A DNA stretch of 64,000 nt from Turritopsis dohrnii (lineage: Eukaryota; Cnidaria; Hydrozoa; Anthoathecata; Oceaniidae): contig BQMF02000047.1 of assembly GCA_027922465.2 (NCBI GenBank), forward strand, positions 868,001-932,000, given 5' to 3'. Made by a program: the position numbers and the translations under genes. Below the pieces are notes generated by a model that saw nothing but the letters and a program-made list of their open reading frames with translations, did not search any database and was not told the DNA's origin. This document shows, piece after piece, positions 33,591 through 43,825 of this stretch (positions are counted from its first letter, which is position 1; each line of letters starts with the position of its first letter).

Positions 33591-35116
33591 GTTCGATTTG
33601 GGATGGAAGACATTGGTTTCTCACTGACGTCGCGCACATCTACAAACAAACACACAGACACACAAACAAACAGACAAACAGAAAATCAGCTAGTAATATG
33701 TAGAAGAAAGTATTCCTGCCACCATCAAGGAAAAGTCCTAACACACCAAAAAGTCTATATTGCAGATATTCTCGAATTTTCCATAGAATAAGAAAGAGGA
33801 TAGATATTCTTCAAGACCCGTAAAACACGAGTTACAAAATCGAGTTATAAAGTCGAGTTACATATTATGACGTCACAACTTGAGTTTTTAATTCGGAAAT
33901 TTTCGATATGGCTTCGAAAGTATATTCGAAATTGATTTTTCAAATAAATCAAGTCGAGTTACTAACTCGATAGTGTTATATTGTTTTAAAAGATTCGAGT
34001 TACTAAAGATTTCAATAATTTCTCACGATTTATCGTGTCTCCTTGATTTACAAAATATTTCGGATAGCAAAAACAATTATTTTTCAAATATTATAAGGGA
34101 TATTTTCAAAATGATAATCATGTCCAGCCTTCCTTGAAATCTTTGCGCGTGGAAGAGGTTTATGGTGCTAGTTTTGAATTTGAAAGTCCATAATTTAGTT
34201 TAAAAAGGGCAAATAGTCCAAATTTGAGGCGAATTTTGAAAATTGTTCAATTCTCATTAAAACTTACTTAGTGGAAAAAGTTTGTGCTGCTGATTTCAAA
34301 TTTGAAGGTCAATTTGTGCAAAAGGGCAAATAAGCCAAATTTGGACCAGATTTCGAAAAACTTAAAGGGGAACTTAAACTCAAAAAATCAAAATTGATTT
34401 TTTTTATACCATTGGAAGAATTTTAAAAATGATGAAAATCAGTTTCTTAAATTTGCAAAAAATCATTTTTCGATCCCCCGAGATATTGCCATTTAAAGTT
34501 TTTTGCTCAAAACTTGATCTCCATGGCAACGTGACATCACAATGTTCAAAAAGAAATTGCTGACAAACAAATATGTAAATAACTGAAGAAATATTAGTAA
34601 TACACTGCTAGACATTTGTATGTGTGTAGTGGCAAACACCTAGGTATGGAATCACTAAAAATAATTGTTGCCATAGTTACCCTGCGCTTGTTTCCAGGTC
34701 TCTTCTGTTTTTTGCTGACAAACCATAGTAACAGTGTTGGATGTTGATGTATAGGTTTATCAGCAAAAAATAATAGAGACCTGGAACTGAGCCGTAATAG
34801 CAATGGCAATAAGTTCCTTTGCTATTTTCACAACTGCAGTTATTTACCACTCTACATACAATGTTCTAACAATATACAGTACACATCCGTTAATTCGAAC
34901 ACCCAAGGGACCGAAAAATTTGTTCGAATTAGCGAATGTTCGAATTATCGGATAATTGGGAAAAATAAGAATTCAGATGTTCTTACATCTTTTTTGCACG
35001 TCGACAACAGACAAGAAGAAGTGAGAGGAAAGAATGAAAGAAAAAAATATTCAAATTTTCAAAATCGAATGTCTTTATCGAGCGTTTCCAGAATCAAATG
35101 ATTTCAGAATACTTTA

Positions 35117-35998
35117 AGGGCAGAAACTTTCGCGGGCAGAAACTTTCGCGTTTTTTGGTCATTTTCGCGAAAGTTTCTGCCATTTTAAATATTTTAGGCC
35201 AAAAACGCGAAAGTTTTTTCCGCGAAATTTGTACATTTTTTAAAAAACGCGAAAGTTTTTTCAAGGTAAAAAAAAATCATTTTTTGAACCGAAAAACATC
35301 TGTAAGTAAAAAAAAACTGTTTTTAAACCACCAACAACTGAAAAAAATCTATATAAGATGTATTAAGATATAAGATAATATATAATATATAGATTATATA
35401 TATAAGATATAAGATATAATAAGATGTACAAGTCGGTCTGCAGTTAACAAAGTTGAAGCTCATTCATGCTGGCTGGTTGGTAGATTTCTATAACCATATG
35501 AGTACATCCAAAGGAAAAGAAGTTATCGAGAGCGGATGGAAGAAGGCGGGCATTTATGATGCGATTAAGGTTGGTTCAGAAAAAATGCCACCCATTGACC
35601 CCTTCAAAGATATCGACCCTTTATTAAATGAACACTCCGAACCCTACGACAACCAGCATCTACTACCTGTATGCGATATCACTGTGGAAGAGTTCGAACT
35701 GTTATGCGGTTATAAAATTCAACGAGATGACTTAGAAAGCGACAAAGACTCAGATTCAGAATGGGAAGAGGAAGAAAATGTTTAAATCTTTTTGTAAACA
35801 ATAAAAAAAGAAAGAAAAAAAATAACTTTAAACACGATTCGCGAAAGTTTTTTCCCTGTTTGAAAAACTTTTTTTGCTTTTCGCGAAAGTTTTTTCCGCG
35901 AAATTTGTTCAAAAAACCCAAAAACGCGAAAGTTAATGTCAAAAATTTCGCGTTTTTTCCTACACGCGAAAGTTTCTGCCCGCGAAAGTTTCTGCCCT
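35117..35998. mobile_element. Innermost pogo-like element, AGGGCAGAAACTTTCGCG ends
   Basis: AGGGCAGAAACTTTCGCGGG and its inverse bound 882 bp; the left end carries the GCAGAAACTTTCGCG motif twice. Flanks can be read as TA or TTAA duplications. Inside is the tail of a CENP-B/Tigger-type transposase. The GCGAAAGTTT motif is repeated along both arms. Confidence 0.85.
35441..35785 (+). pseudogene. C-terminal fragment of a pogo/Tigger-type transposase
   Basis: Open frame containing IHAGWLVDFYNHM, KGKEVIESGWKKAGI and DAIKVGSEKMPPIDPF, ending ESDKDSDSEWEEEENV. This is the post-catalytic tail of DDE transposases of the CENP-B/Jerky/Tigger group. The catalytic D-D-D region is absent, so it is an internally deleted copy. 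Confidence 0.7.
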
Positions 35999-36067
35999 TA
36001 AAGTAGAACGTTTTACAACGCTCTGCAAAGCCAGGATTTTAAGATAAAAGATGAGCTACTGATTTAT

Positions 36068-36310
36068 TGTACTCAAGAAGGAAGACATAGTTTTCGTATA
36101 GGTTACCATCCTTATATGGAAATATGGCAGCCAGAAATTGGAAAAGTTCTAAAGAGTCGAGTAAAACGAGGAAATTAATTTGACAAATACGCTGTTGCAG
36201 TCATACAGAACAACGTCGTGGTTAGACATCTGGCAAAAGGAAAGGCAAGCCATCTTGTAAAAACAATCCCGTTTTCCTACAAGCAAGCCATGGCAACAGC
36301 TGCAAAGTAG
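36068..36310 (+). pseudogene. HIRAN-like domain pseudogene inside the Tigger-like element
   Basis: The frame RHSFRIGYHPYMEIWQPEIG, then FDKYAVAVIQNNVVVRHLAK and SHLVKTIPF follows the HIRAN domain pattern (W-x-P-x-I-G, then D-x-Y-A-V-A-V and G/R-H-L). A TAA at 36176-36178 interrupts it between RGN and FDKY. HIRAN domains bind DNA ends in helicases; stand-alone copies in animal repeats are of unknown role. The match is by motif only. Confidence 0.6.
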
Positions 36311-37080
36311 AAGTAACTGAGAAAAAGTTAATCTTGGTGATAAAGGAGGACTCCAAATACCATGTAAACTTTATTTTACTGGGAATGCACAATTTATTGA
36401 AAAGTTGAAAGAAATTTTACCATCATTTTCACTTAGTTTTAGATTAATAGTGCGCAAAAGTTCGAATTAACGAGTGTTTTTTAGCCTAGGGACCGAAAAA
36501 ACTGTTCGAATTAACGAAATGTTCGAATTAACGGAGTTCGAATTAAGCGGCGCAAAATATAAGACTTTATTAAACCAAACTCAAGGGACTGAAGAATTTG
36601 TTCGAAATAAAGAATGTTCGAATTAAGCGGCATTCGAATTAACGGATGTGTACTGTATCATTAAAAAATTTTCTGAGTTATTCACATATTTATATGTCAG
36701 CAATATCTTCTTGAACGTTGTGATGTCACATTGCCATGGAGATCATGTTTCGGAAAAAACCTTTAAACGGCAATATCTCAGGAAAGAAAAATGATTTTTT
36801 GAAAATTCAAAAACTGACTTTCAGCATTTTTAAAGCTGTTTCAAATAGTGCACAAAAACGAACTTGTGATTTTTTAGTTTAGTGCGCCTTTAACTTTTTT
36901 AATTTCGAACTAGTAACTCGAGTTGTAGAAGCGACAAATAGTCTTTCGACTCAAAGTTATATCGAAAACGTTCGAGTCAATAACTCGAATTATGACGTCA
37001 TAATCCATAACTTAGCGATCCGATCCAGTCCGGTCCGTGAACAATTATATGAAGTGGATATTCGTCTTCAGACGACATAT

Positions 37081-37821
37081 TAGTCTAGTCGCGAACGAAA
37101 AAATACTTCAAATAGTGATACAAGCATGAAATTTGGTACAGACACGTATTATGACATTCTGAAAAAAATTTCACTAGAGACACGCCCATTTGTCACGTTG
37201 CAAAGGACGATGTAAACGCAAAAAATCAAATCTTCCATGTACTGAACTTCGCAAATGTAGAGGAGGCTGTGATTCGTAGTACTTGATATGTAATTTTAAT
37301 TTATATTATATGTAATTTACAAATATTTATGCGTCTAAAACTTACAACTACTGTCATAATCATAAACTAATACTGACATAACCAAACTAGGAGAATAGAA
37401 AAAATTGTTTTCAAAATTGCTTTGAAGATTTTGATGACGTCATTAAGGCCGATCTTCAAGGCTCCGTAACTCACGATCACAACATTTTTATGCTTTTTGG
37501 AACACATTATCTTGTTCAGAAAAAAATTTCCAACGGTATATAGTACTTTATATTTTAAAATTGTTGAAAATTCGCCGATGTGATGACGTCATCATATTGA
37601 AACTTTGAGGTGCTAATGCTCACGATAGGCACATTTTTACACTTTTATGTAAGCAGTTTTCTTGTTCAGAATGAAATTTCCTTTCCAACGGTATATAATA
37701 CTTCATGTTTTGGGACCAATTTATTTTTTGCAAATGTCATAATACGTGTCTGTACCAAATTTCATGCTTGTATCATCATTTGAAGTATTTAGGTGTTTTC
37801 TTGAACTTATCGACTAGACTA
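37081..37821. mobile_element. Long-TIR MITE with TAGTCTAGTCG ends
   Basis: TAGTCTAGTCG at left is inverted at right, and ACAAGCATGAAATTTGGTAC plus GACACGTATTATGACA at 37122-37155 returns inverted at 37735-37780. The middle has two diverged copies of a TTTCCAACGGTATATA(G/A)TACTT segment (about 37525 and 37680). No ORF. Confidence 0.75.
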
Positions 37822-39498
37822 TATTAAAAGTTTGCAAATATGTCAAATGTTTGACATTTTTAAGTTGCTGTTTTGTAGGCATGATGCACATTCTTCTAAT
37901 TCTCTTATCCGCTTTGAATTCAATTCAATTTATCGAAAAAAAGCGAGAGACCAAGTGGGCATATTCGACATTTTTTTAATGTATTCAAATCTTAATACAA
38001 ACCACAGCTTCTAGCTGACAGAATAATAGAAAATTAATTTAAATAACGATTCATTACAGATAAATAAGAAGTAATGAGGTGGCAGAATGCAGAAGAATTT
38101 TAAGAATCTGTAAGCTCCATAATGTTGTGGTTTCTCACGAGTTCTTTTACTTTATGTTGCAACATTTCTAATTAAGAAATTAGTGGTGGGCACGATAATC
38201 TGTCTAATCCTCTTCAATGTTTCACCTTTCTAGGTAAAGGTCAACAATCAATAAAATCTTTTGTTTGATGAATCACTATTACATCACCGACAAGTCCCCT
38301 CTACTTGTACCTCAAGGACTCACATAAAGAGGGGGTTACGATGAAAATTTTTCAGTTCAACGAATTCAAATGCCTTTCTTTTCGCTGTACGCAGTTGATG
38401 AGCTACAAAAGGTTTTTCATTCAAGAGAATGTTGTCACCGTGTCTCTTTCGTTTCTAAAAATCTTGATTCTAAGGTGGTGTTGATGTGGTACAATTTTAT
38501 ACGTCCATAAAATCGTGTTCACATAATGTATTTTGTGAACCATTAACTACGCATGCGTGATAAATTATGTAAAAGCCTTAACAAAGAACTGTAAGCATGT
38601 TAGTCTCGTCTAACAAGAAACACGTGATGCTAAAACTTCGCCTCTGTAAACACACCCAACTTGATGACGTCATGAGAAGTCACTTCGCATCTGAATGCTA
38701 ATTCTCAGACCGCAATTTAGTGTTTGTTTGTATGATAACTCGGGGAGTAGTTTCGATCTGTTAGTTACAAAAAAATTGGACAATTTCCAATGACAATGAA
38801 GAAAAACGTGCTGGATTAAAACAAATGTCGCAAGTGCCTGCCATATCTATATCTAAATCTCATTTGTTTGAAATAAGTTCGCCAAATATCGCTTTATCAA
38901 TGCCAATGAAAGCAAAATGTAAAATAAGAAATAATAAATAAACTACCATGTCCAAATAAAGTATAATGTTTTTTTTCATAAAAGATTGGATTAAAGTTTT
39001 GATGATGTAGCAAAACCTCCCACATGAGTTGAAAGCATGGGGAGAGATCTGAAAACAAATAGATAACATCGTCCTATGCGGCCATTTCTGTTATGAAAGC
39101 TCAGTAAAACCTACGCGGGTATAAATTAAAATTCCATACCATTTGTTCATTCTCACCAAAGTTCCCTTACAAGCACAGGTAGGTTTTTATTTCCTTTAAA
39201 TTTTTTTCTGGTGTGTTTGTATCCTGTTCTGAAGAGACTGATGTTTAGATAATGATTTGAACATACTTTATGAACATACGCTTTGTTTACAAAACAGTAT
39301 ACAGCGCCGTAACCACGATTTTCATATTGAGGGGGCCTGGTGTGATTTTTTCCGATATCATCGTTTTCATACAGAAAGTACTGCAAGAGTTTTGGGTTAT
39401 AGAGGTGAAAATAAAAAGGTGAAAAAGATTTCAATTTCCGCTTGCAAAGATAAGTTGAAATTGAGCGCCCAAAAGTATAAACAGAAAAATGAATATTA
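37822..39498. other. Non-coding interval
   Basis: About 1.7 kb without a recognisable gene. It contains a GATGACGTCATGAG CRE-like palindrome near 38663. Nothing else could be supported. Confidence 0.4.
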
Positions 39499-39669
39499 CA
39501 GTACAAGCCCGTTAAGTCGGATACCGTTTAAGTCGGACTAAAACCTTGTCCCCCTTCAGACTAAATAAGCAGAGTCTGACTTAAGATGAAATTCGGATAA
39601 GTCAGACTCCCGTTAAGTTGGGCCGATCTTTTCGGACTCTTGAGAGTTCGACTTAACGGGATTATACTG
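39499..39669. mobile_element. 171-bp pogo/Tigger-like MITE
   Basis: CAGTACAAGCCCGTTAAGTC at left, TCGACTTAACGGGATTATAC then TG at right, with TA duplications at 39497-39498 and 39670-39671. Repeats of GTTAAGTCGGA and GACTTAA fill the interior. The CAGT start and TA target match the 1.8-kb Tigger-like element at 34877. Confidence 0.8.
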
Positions 39670-39849
39670 TATAACATCCCAAAATTTGATCTCCCGTTTG
39701 AAAACTTGCATTGCCTCGGCAGATTTAAAATTTGACGGAAGTGTGTTCCAAGTCAAACTGTCTCTGGATGGAAGGACCAAATGTAGAGGAAATAGCGTTA
39801 GGAAACTACCGGATCTCAGATTGTAATAGGCATGTTTATACTCAAACAT
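39670..39849 (-). pseudogene. C-terminal fragment of a LINE reverse transcriptase
   Basis: Minus-strand frame YNLRSGSFLTL, then WNTLPSNFKSAEAMQVFKRE, the typical end of CR1/L2-type ORF2 proteins (LWNSLP...K...FKR). It ends where the Tigger-like MITE begins, which may have inserted into it. Confidence 0.75.
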
Positions 39850-41823
39850 ATCCCATATAGATGTAGACGGTGTAAGTTGCTGTTTATGAAAAGGATGATT
39901 CTTCTTAAATTACTATTTTTGTTATCACAAGGAAAGAAACAGAAGGAAAGAAAAGAAATACGGAAAAAGCTTTTGACTTCAATCCTATAAAATTATTTCA
40001 TAGTGAACCAGAAGCTTCATAACACAGGTTATGTTTTCTTTCTATATATTCGACCTCACTAACAAATGGTCATCATCATTGCCCGAATTGACATTTTTCA
40101 CAGTGAACCTTTTTTTCGATATTTTCGAAAGACACCCATTTTGAAAAGTTTCAACGCTGATTACTGACCAGCCTTTCAGAAAGTTTGTTTACATCACATG
40201 CTGAATTTTGAAGTCGGATTGAAATTGCCTTTTAAAAACACGCTGAGAGCAGACCGCTATTAGCGGATTTCAGACTGAATAAACAATAGCCGCCTCGCTC
40301 GGCGCGTTCTGAACCGCCTAGTGGAAAATTGGCTTAACGATATCAATTATAGTTGCGTCGGCTGGTTTATGGAGGGAAAAATTATCCGGGGGTATTTGCA
40401 AATTGTTTAAACTGTTTAACCTTATAAACTCCCGTGCTGTTTATGTTTCAATAACTTTTACGCTCAATAATTTAACCGCAACACTACCAAAGGTGACCGA
40501 AGGACACCTTATAACACATGATCTTAATGCATTTTCAACTTTGAAGTTTCTATGGAAATAAGTCAATATAATTTCAACAGGAGATCAACCATAGTTCATT
40601 TCAAACAGTGTAATATAGAATTGAAATTGAATTAGATAAAGATCCATTGATGAATGTCTCTGCATTTTAAACTGATCAAATAATCTCTTTAGGGTGTCGC
40701 TTAATACTTATCATGTTGTGCAAAGTAGATTACGTAGGTTTATCAGGATAGGCAGAATCTACTTTCTTAATTGCATCCTTTTATGGTTATTTCATTGCAC
40801 TATCGCCGAAAACAAATATACTAGCTCCGAATTTTATTTTTCTGTTTTCTGTTTTCTTTCTATGCCGAATTTTCATGCCAGATTAAATGTTTAATTTTGG
40901 GGTTGCTCCCAAAAAGATTTACTTCCTGTAAGCTGCATGGAGTTTAATTTTTGGGAATAAATAAATCATTTGAGAGGGGTCATGGCAACACAAAGTGGTT
41001 TTGTGAACATTGCTGTTGTTGGTTTCAAGCAAAATAGTTATAAAGTTTCAGCATAAGCGGACGCTAGTTCGATATCCATTTGATCGAAATGACTAGACTA
41101 GTTTATTTTGCCTGAATAAGTTATTCTAACGCAACTTTATCATATCAGCTATGAACATAATCATTTCACCTCCAATCTTTTCGTATCGAACTTACAATGG
41201 ATCAAGTCAATGTTTTTTTGAAGTGAAGGAGTGGGAACGAGGCTAGAATATACATCCAAAAAAAATATTATTCAACATAAAGAAGAATTTATGTTGGAAC
41301 ACTGGAGGCAAAACAAACATTCAACTCAGTGCCTTCAAGTTGGAATTAAAGTAAAGACGGGAAGGTTGAATTTAGTTGAAAACACATGAAAAAATCTAGA
41401 ACGGAATAATTCGGAATCAACCGTGGCCTTTCCCTATATTTAAAATTGCGAAGAGCTAATGACATCGGCTTACCATAATCTATGATCAATTTAATTAAAT
41501 TACCCGTCATTAATTGCGGAAGTGGGTGGATAAAAAAACCTTTTGTAATTGTTCGCAGTATAAACCAGATTGTAAGGAAAGAGAACAAGGATATGAAATA
41601 TTTAATGAATGCCAAGTTTCCTAAACAATATACACCGAAATCAGCAAACACTAAACCAACACTTTTCCGTTTAAAAGAATGAAATAAAGCAAATAAACAA
41701 AGAAAAAAAACAAAAGAAAAAATAAAATAAAAGCCAAACAAAGGTGCTTTAACGATGAAGTTTATAATTTTTCATGGAATTTGTAATTTCTCGTATCTAG
41801 CAAAATCTTATGCGAAAACCCAG

Positions 41824-41887
41824 CTACACACGATGAAATCTCTCCTTTGCTTTCAGTTATACACGATGAAATCTCTCCTTTGCTTTC
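41824..41887. repeat. Two-copy tandem repeat, 31-32 bp
   Basis: CACGATGAAATCTCTCCTTT followed by GCTTTC occurs twice with one spacer. Confidence 0.9.
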
Positions 41888-42350
41888 TATGTTGACTTTC
41901 TCCATGCTATGAACTTTTTTGTGTTTTTTTCAAGCCGTCTTATTTTATTTTCAATATCATTCAAAATTGAATTTTTTTTTCTTTCATTTAGCTTAGTGAG
42001 TGGGTGAAATAGACTTTGCGTTTCATGTGTCTCGTGTTATCCACCGTGTCATCGTGTCATCCGATAGATCAACAACAACAATAAAAGACTCCCCTCTAAT
42101 TCTGACTCACATATTTTATCACCTCGTGTGTATAACATGTCCTACCCAAAATTGTCACTGTCTAATTATACATGGCTTGACGTCAAGCTTCATGTTGCAG
42201 AAAACGACGAATAAAGTGAATCAGCAAGCATTTCAGAAAATGTTGTTGTTATTGAAATATATCGCGTGCTGGAAAACTAAAGCTATACCATGTAACATGA
42301 CACCAAAGAATTGACACCAAAGAATTGATTTTGAAATCATAAGAAAGCTT

Positions 42351-42610
42351 ATATGAGCACGTGTGTAAACTCACCTCAACCCTTTGAAAATCTGACCTTG
42401 GAGTATCTATAAACAGCACGTCTTCGGAGCATCACCCCTAACTTGTCATTATAAGGAGAGAAAATCAGCCAATATTGTTGGATAAACGTGGATATATGCG
42501 CACGTGTGTATACTCACCTCAGCCCTTTAAAAATCTGACCTTGGAGTATCTATTAACAGCACGTCTTCAGAGTATCACCCCTAACTTGTCATTATATGGA
42601 GAGAAAATCA
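42351..42610. repeat. Two-copy tandem duplication, about 143-bp period
   Basis: Both copies run from ATATG(A/C)GCACGTGTGTA through CTGACCTTGGAGTATCTAT and CAGCACGTCTTC to GGAGAGAAAATCA, with about 8 differences in the roughly 120 aligned bases. Confidence 0.9.
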
Positions 42611-43594
42611 CGTCCAAATATCATAACCAAGAGATTTTTGCTGTGGAATGAAAAAGTAAGTTGTTCGATAGTTTTTTCACAAATTTCTATTAAAAAAAAA
42701 CATTCATGTATCCAAGTGTGAAAGTGATACGAATATTTAATGATAGGGACGAACGTTCAAAAATCAACAGATCACTACCTAAAACGCATGGAAACGAGGT
42801 TGATTTACCGACAGTAAAAATGCGGAATTAGAACAAAATCTTTTATTCATAAAAGCGCTAAATAAATAGTCAAATCTTCAATTAGCGCTAACAGCATTAG
42901 TGTTTTTAATGAGATTTCCGATGATACTGAAAAGTCAGTCGATCTCAGAAATAAGTCAACGTTATATATAAAACCGTCGTGATGGTGTAATCGCAGCTTA
43001 AACGTGATATGACGTCAATTTAGGACATCGAGGAAATCACGAGACCATTAAATGCAAGGCTAGAAATATTTATCTGTTTTTTGCTAATCTATTGACGCTT
43101 TTTGATGTCTCCGGATCAGATGTCCTAGTTTTATTTCTGAATTTCTTCCAGAACAGTTTTTCCTGACTTTGTGAATCATCATTAATAAACTTAACAGATT
43201 TGATGCGGACATCCACAAGTATTTTTCTGAACATGCGCATATAAACCCGTTTTTATTGTCTTCACAAAGTAACCGATCATAATTTAGTCGCGTCAGTAAC
43301 GCGGCGTGTCGATTTCTCTTTCATGGTTCACGTTGTACGTTATATGATGGACTTTATACATCCATGGTTATATAATTCGTCTGGTGGAAAATTTTTTCAT
43401 TGTTTATTTTTAACACAAACTTTAGTTGTTTAGTAGTACTCTAAATTTAAAATGAGGAAAAATCGAGGCAAGTACATCGAACCTAAATTTTAACCTCAAA
43501 ATTACTTGTTAATTATTAAGTAATACTGTTAAGAGATAAGGGTCACAATTAAATACATTAAAACGAGGTTGAAAATGTCCGTTAGCCCAATAGA

Positions 43595-43819
43595 ATGATG
43601 GCTCGTGAGACATACGTAAGTGCGCTTCGCATGCTTCTTATTGGCCGATTGTCTTTCAGGACAATCAAAGATATTTTTCAAGATTGTCCTTCAGACAAAT
43701 TGATCATAGAACTGCTTGAAGACACCGCAAAGGACACTTCTCGTGACCTTTTGTCTGATTTGCCACTAACAATCTTTTATTTGTTGACCCTTGATCCTTC
43801 CATATCTGTAGTTTATTAA
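43595..43819 (+). CDS. Possible small gene or terminal exon, unrecognised
   Basis: 74-codon frame MMARETYVSALRMLLIGRLS... ending SISVVY, with more balanced codon use than the surrounding AT-rich spacer, mixed acidic and hydrophobic residues and helical periodicity. Immediately before it is CCCAATAG, a possible acceptor, and immediately after the stop is AATAAA. That layout fits a 3' terminal exon or a retroposed fragment. No family is recognised and no partner exon was found. Confidence 0.3.
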   Translation: MMARETYVSALRMLLIGRLSFRTIKDIFQDCPSDKLIIELLEDTAKDTSRDLLSDLPLTIFYLLTLDPSISVVY

Positions 43820-43825
43820 TAAAAT

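Larger units (their letters stand above)
34877..36655. mobile_element. Tigger/pogo-like DNA transposon, decayed
   Basis: CAGTACACATCCGTTAATTC and its inverse bound 1779 bp, with TA on both sides (34875-34876, 36656-36657). Subterminal repeats of TTCGAATTA occur at both ends, as in Tigger-type elements. It contains a second element (35117-35998) and a HIRAN-like pseudogene (36068-36310). Confidence 0.85.
34365..36890. mobile_element. MITE with about 225-bp TIRs, split by a later insertion
   Basis: The left arm (34365-34590) and right arm (36665-36890) match in inverted orientation, sharing GATCTCCATGGCAA, GTGACATCACAA and GAGATATTGCC in order. TA flanks both ends. The right and left arms are now 2 kb apart because the Tigger-like element at 34877-36655 sits between them. 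Confidence 0.8.
33828..37015. mobile_element. Probable outermost layer of a nested insertion stack
   Basis: TCGAGTTAC-rich ends and the motif ATTATGACGTCA occur at about 33870 and in inverted orientation at about 36985, with related but diverged sequence between (AACTCGA blocks at 33950 and 36905). The ends are approximate and the arms imperfect. If it is a real element, everything at 34365-36890 was inserted into it. Confidence 0.45.
39850..43594. other. Non-coding interval with tandem duplications
   Basis: About 3.7 kb with no supported gene. The longest frames are hydrophobic and AT-driven (for example a minus-strand frame at 41346-41741) and show no family motifs. Two local duplications are listed separately. 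Confidence 0.45.

Noticed and set aside
35117..35998. piggyBac element
   Set aside because: TTAA can be read on both flanks, but TA is equally possible and the encoded tail is of the CENP-B/Tigger type, not piggyBac.
32820..37015. CRISPR array or satellite
   Set aside because: Repeated TTTCGCG words are irregularly spaced parts of transposon arms; the genome is animal.
41346..41741. 131-codon hydrophobic minus-strand frame
   Set aside because: Composition is that of AT-rich antisense DNA, no domain or splice context.
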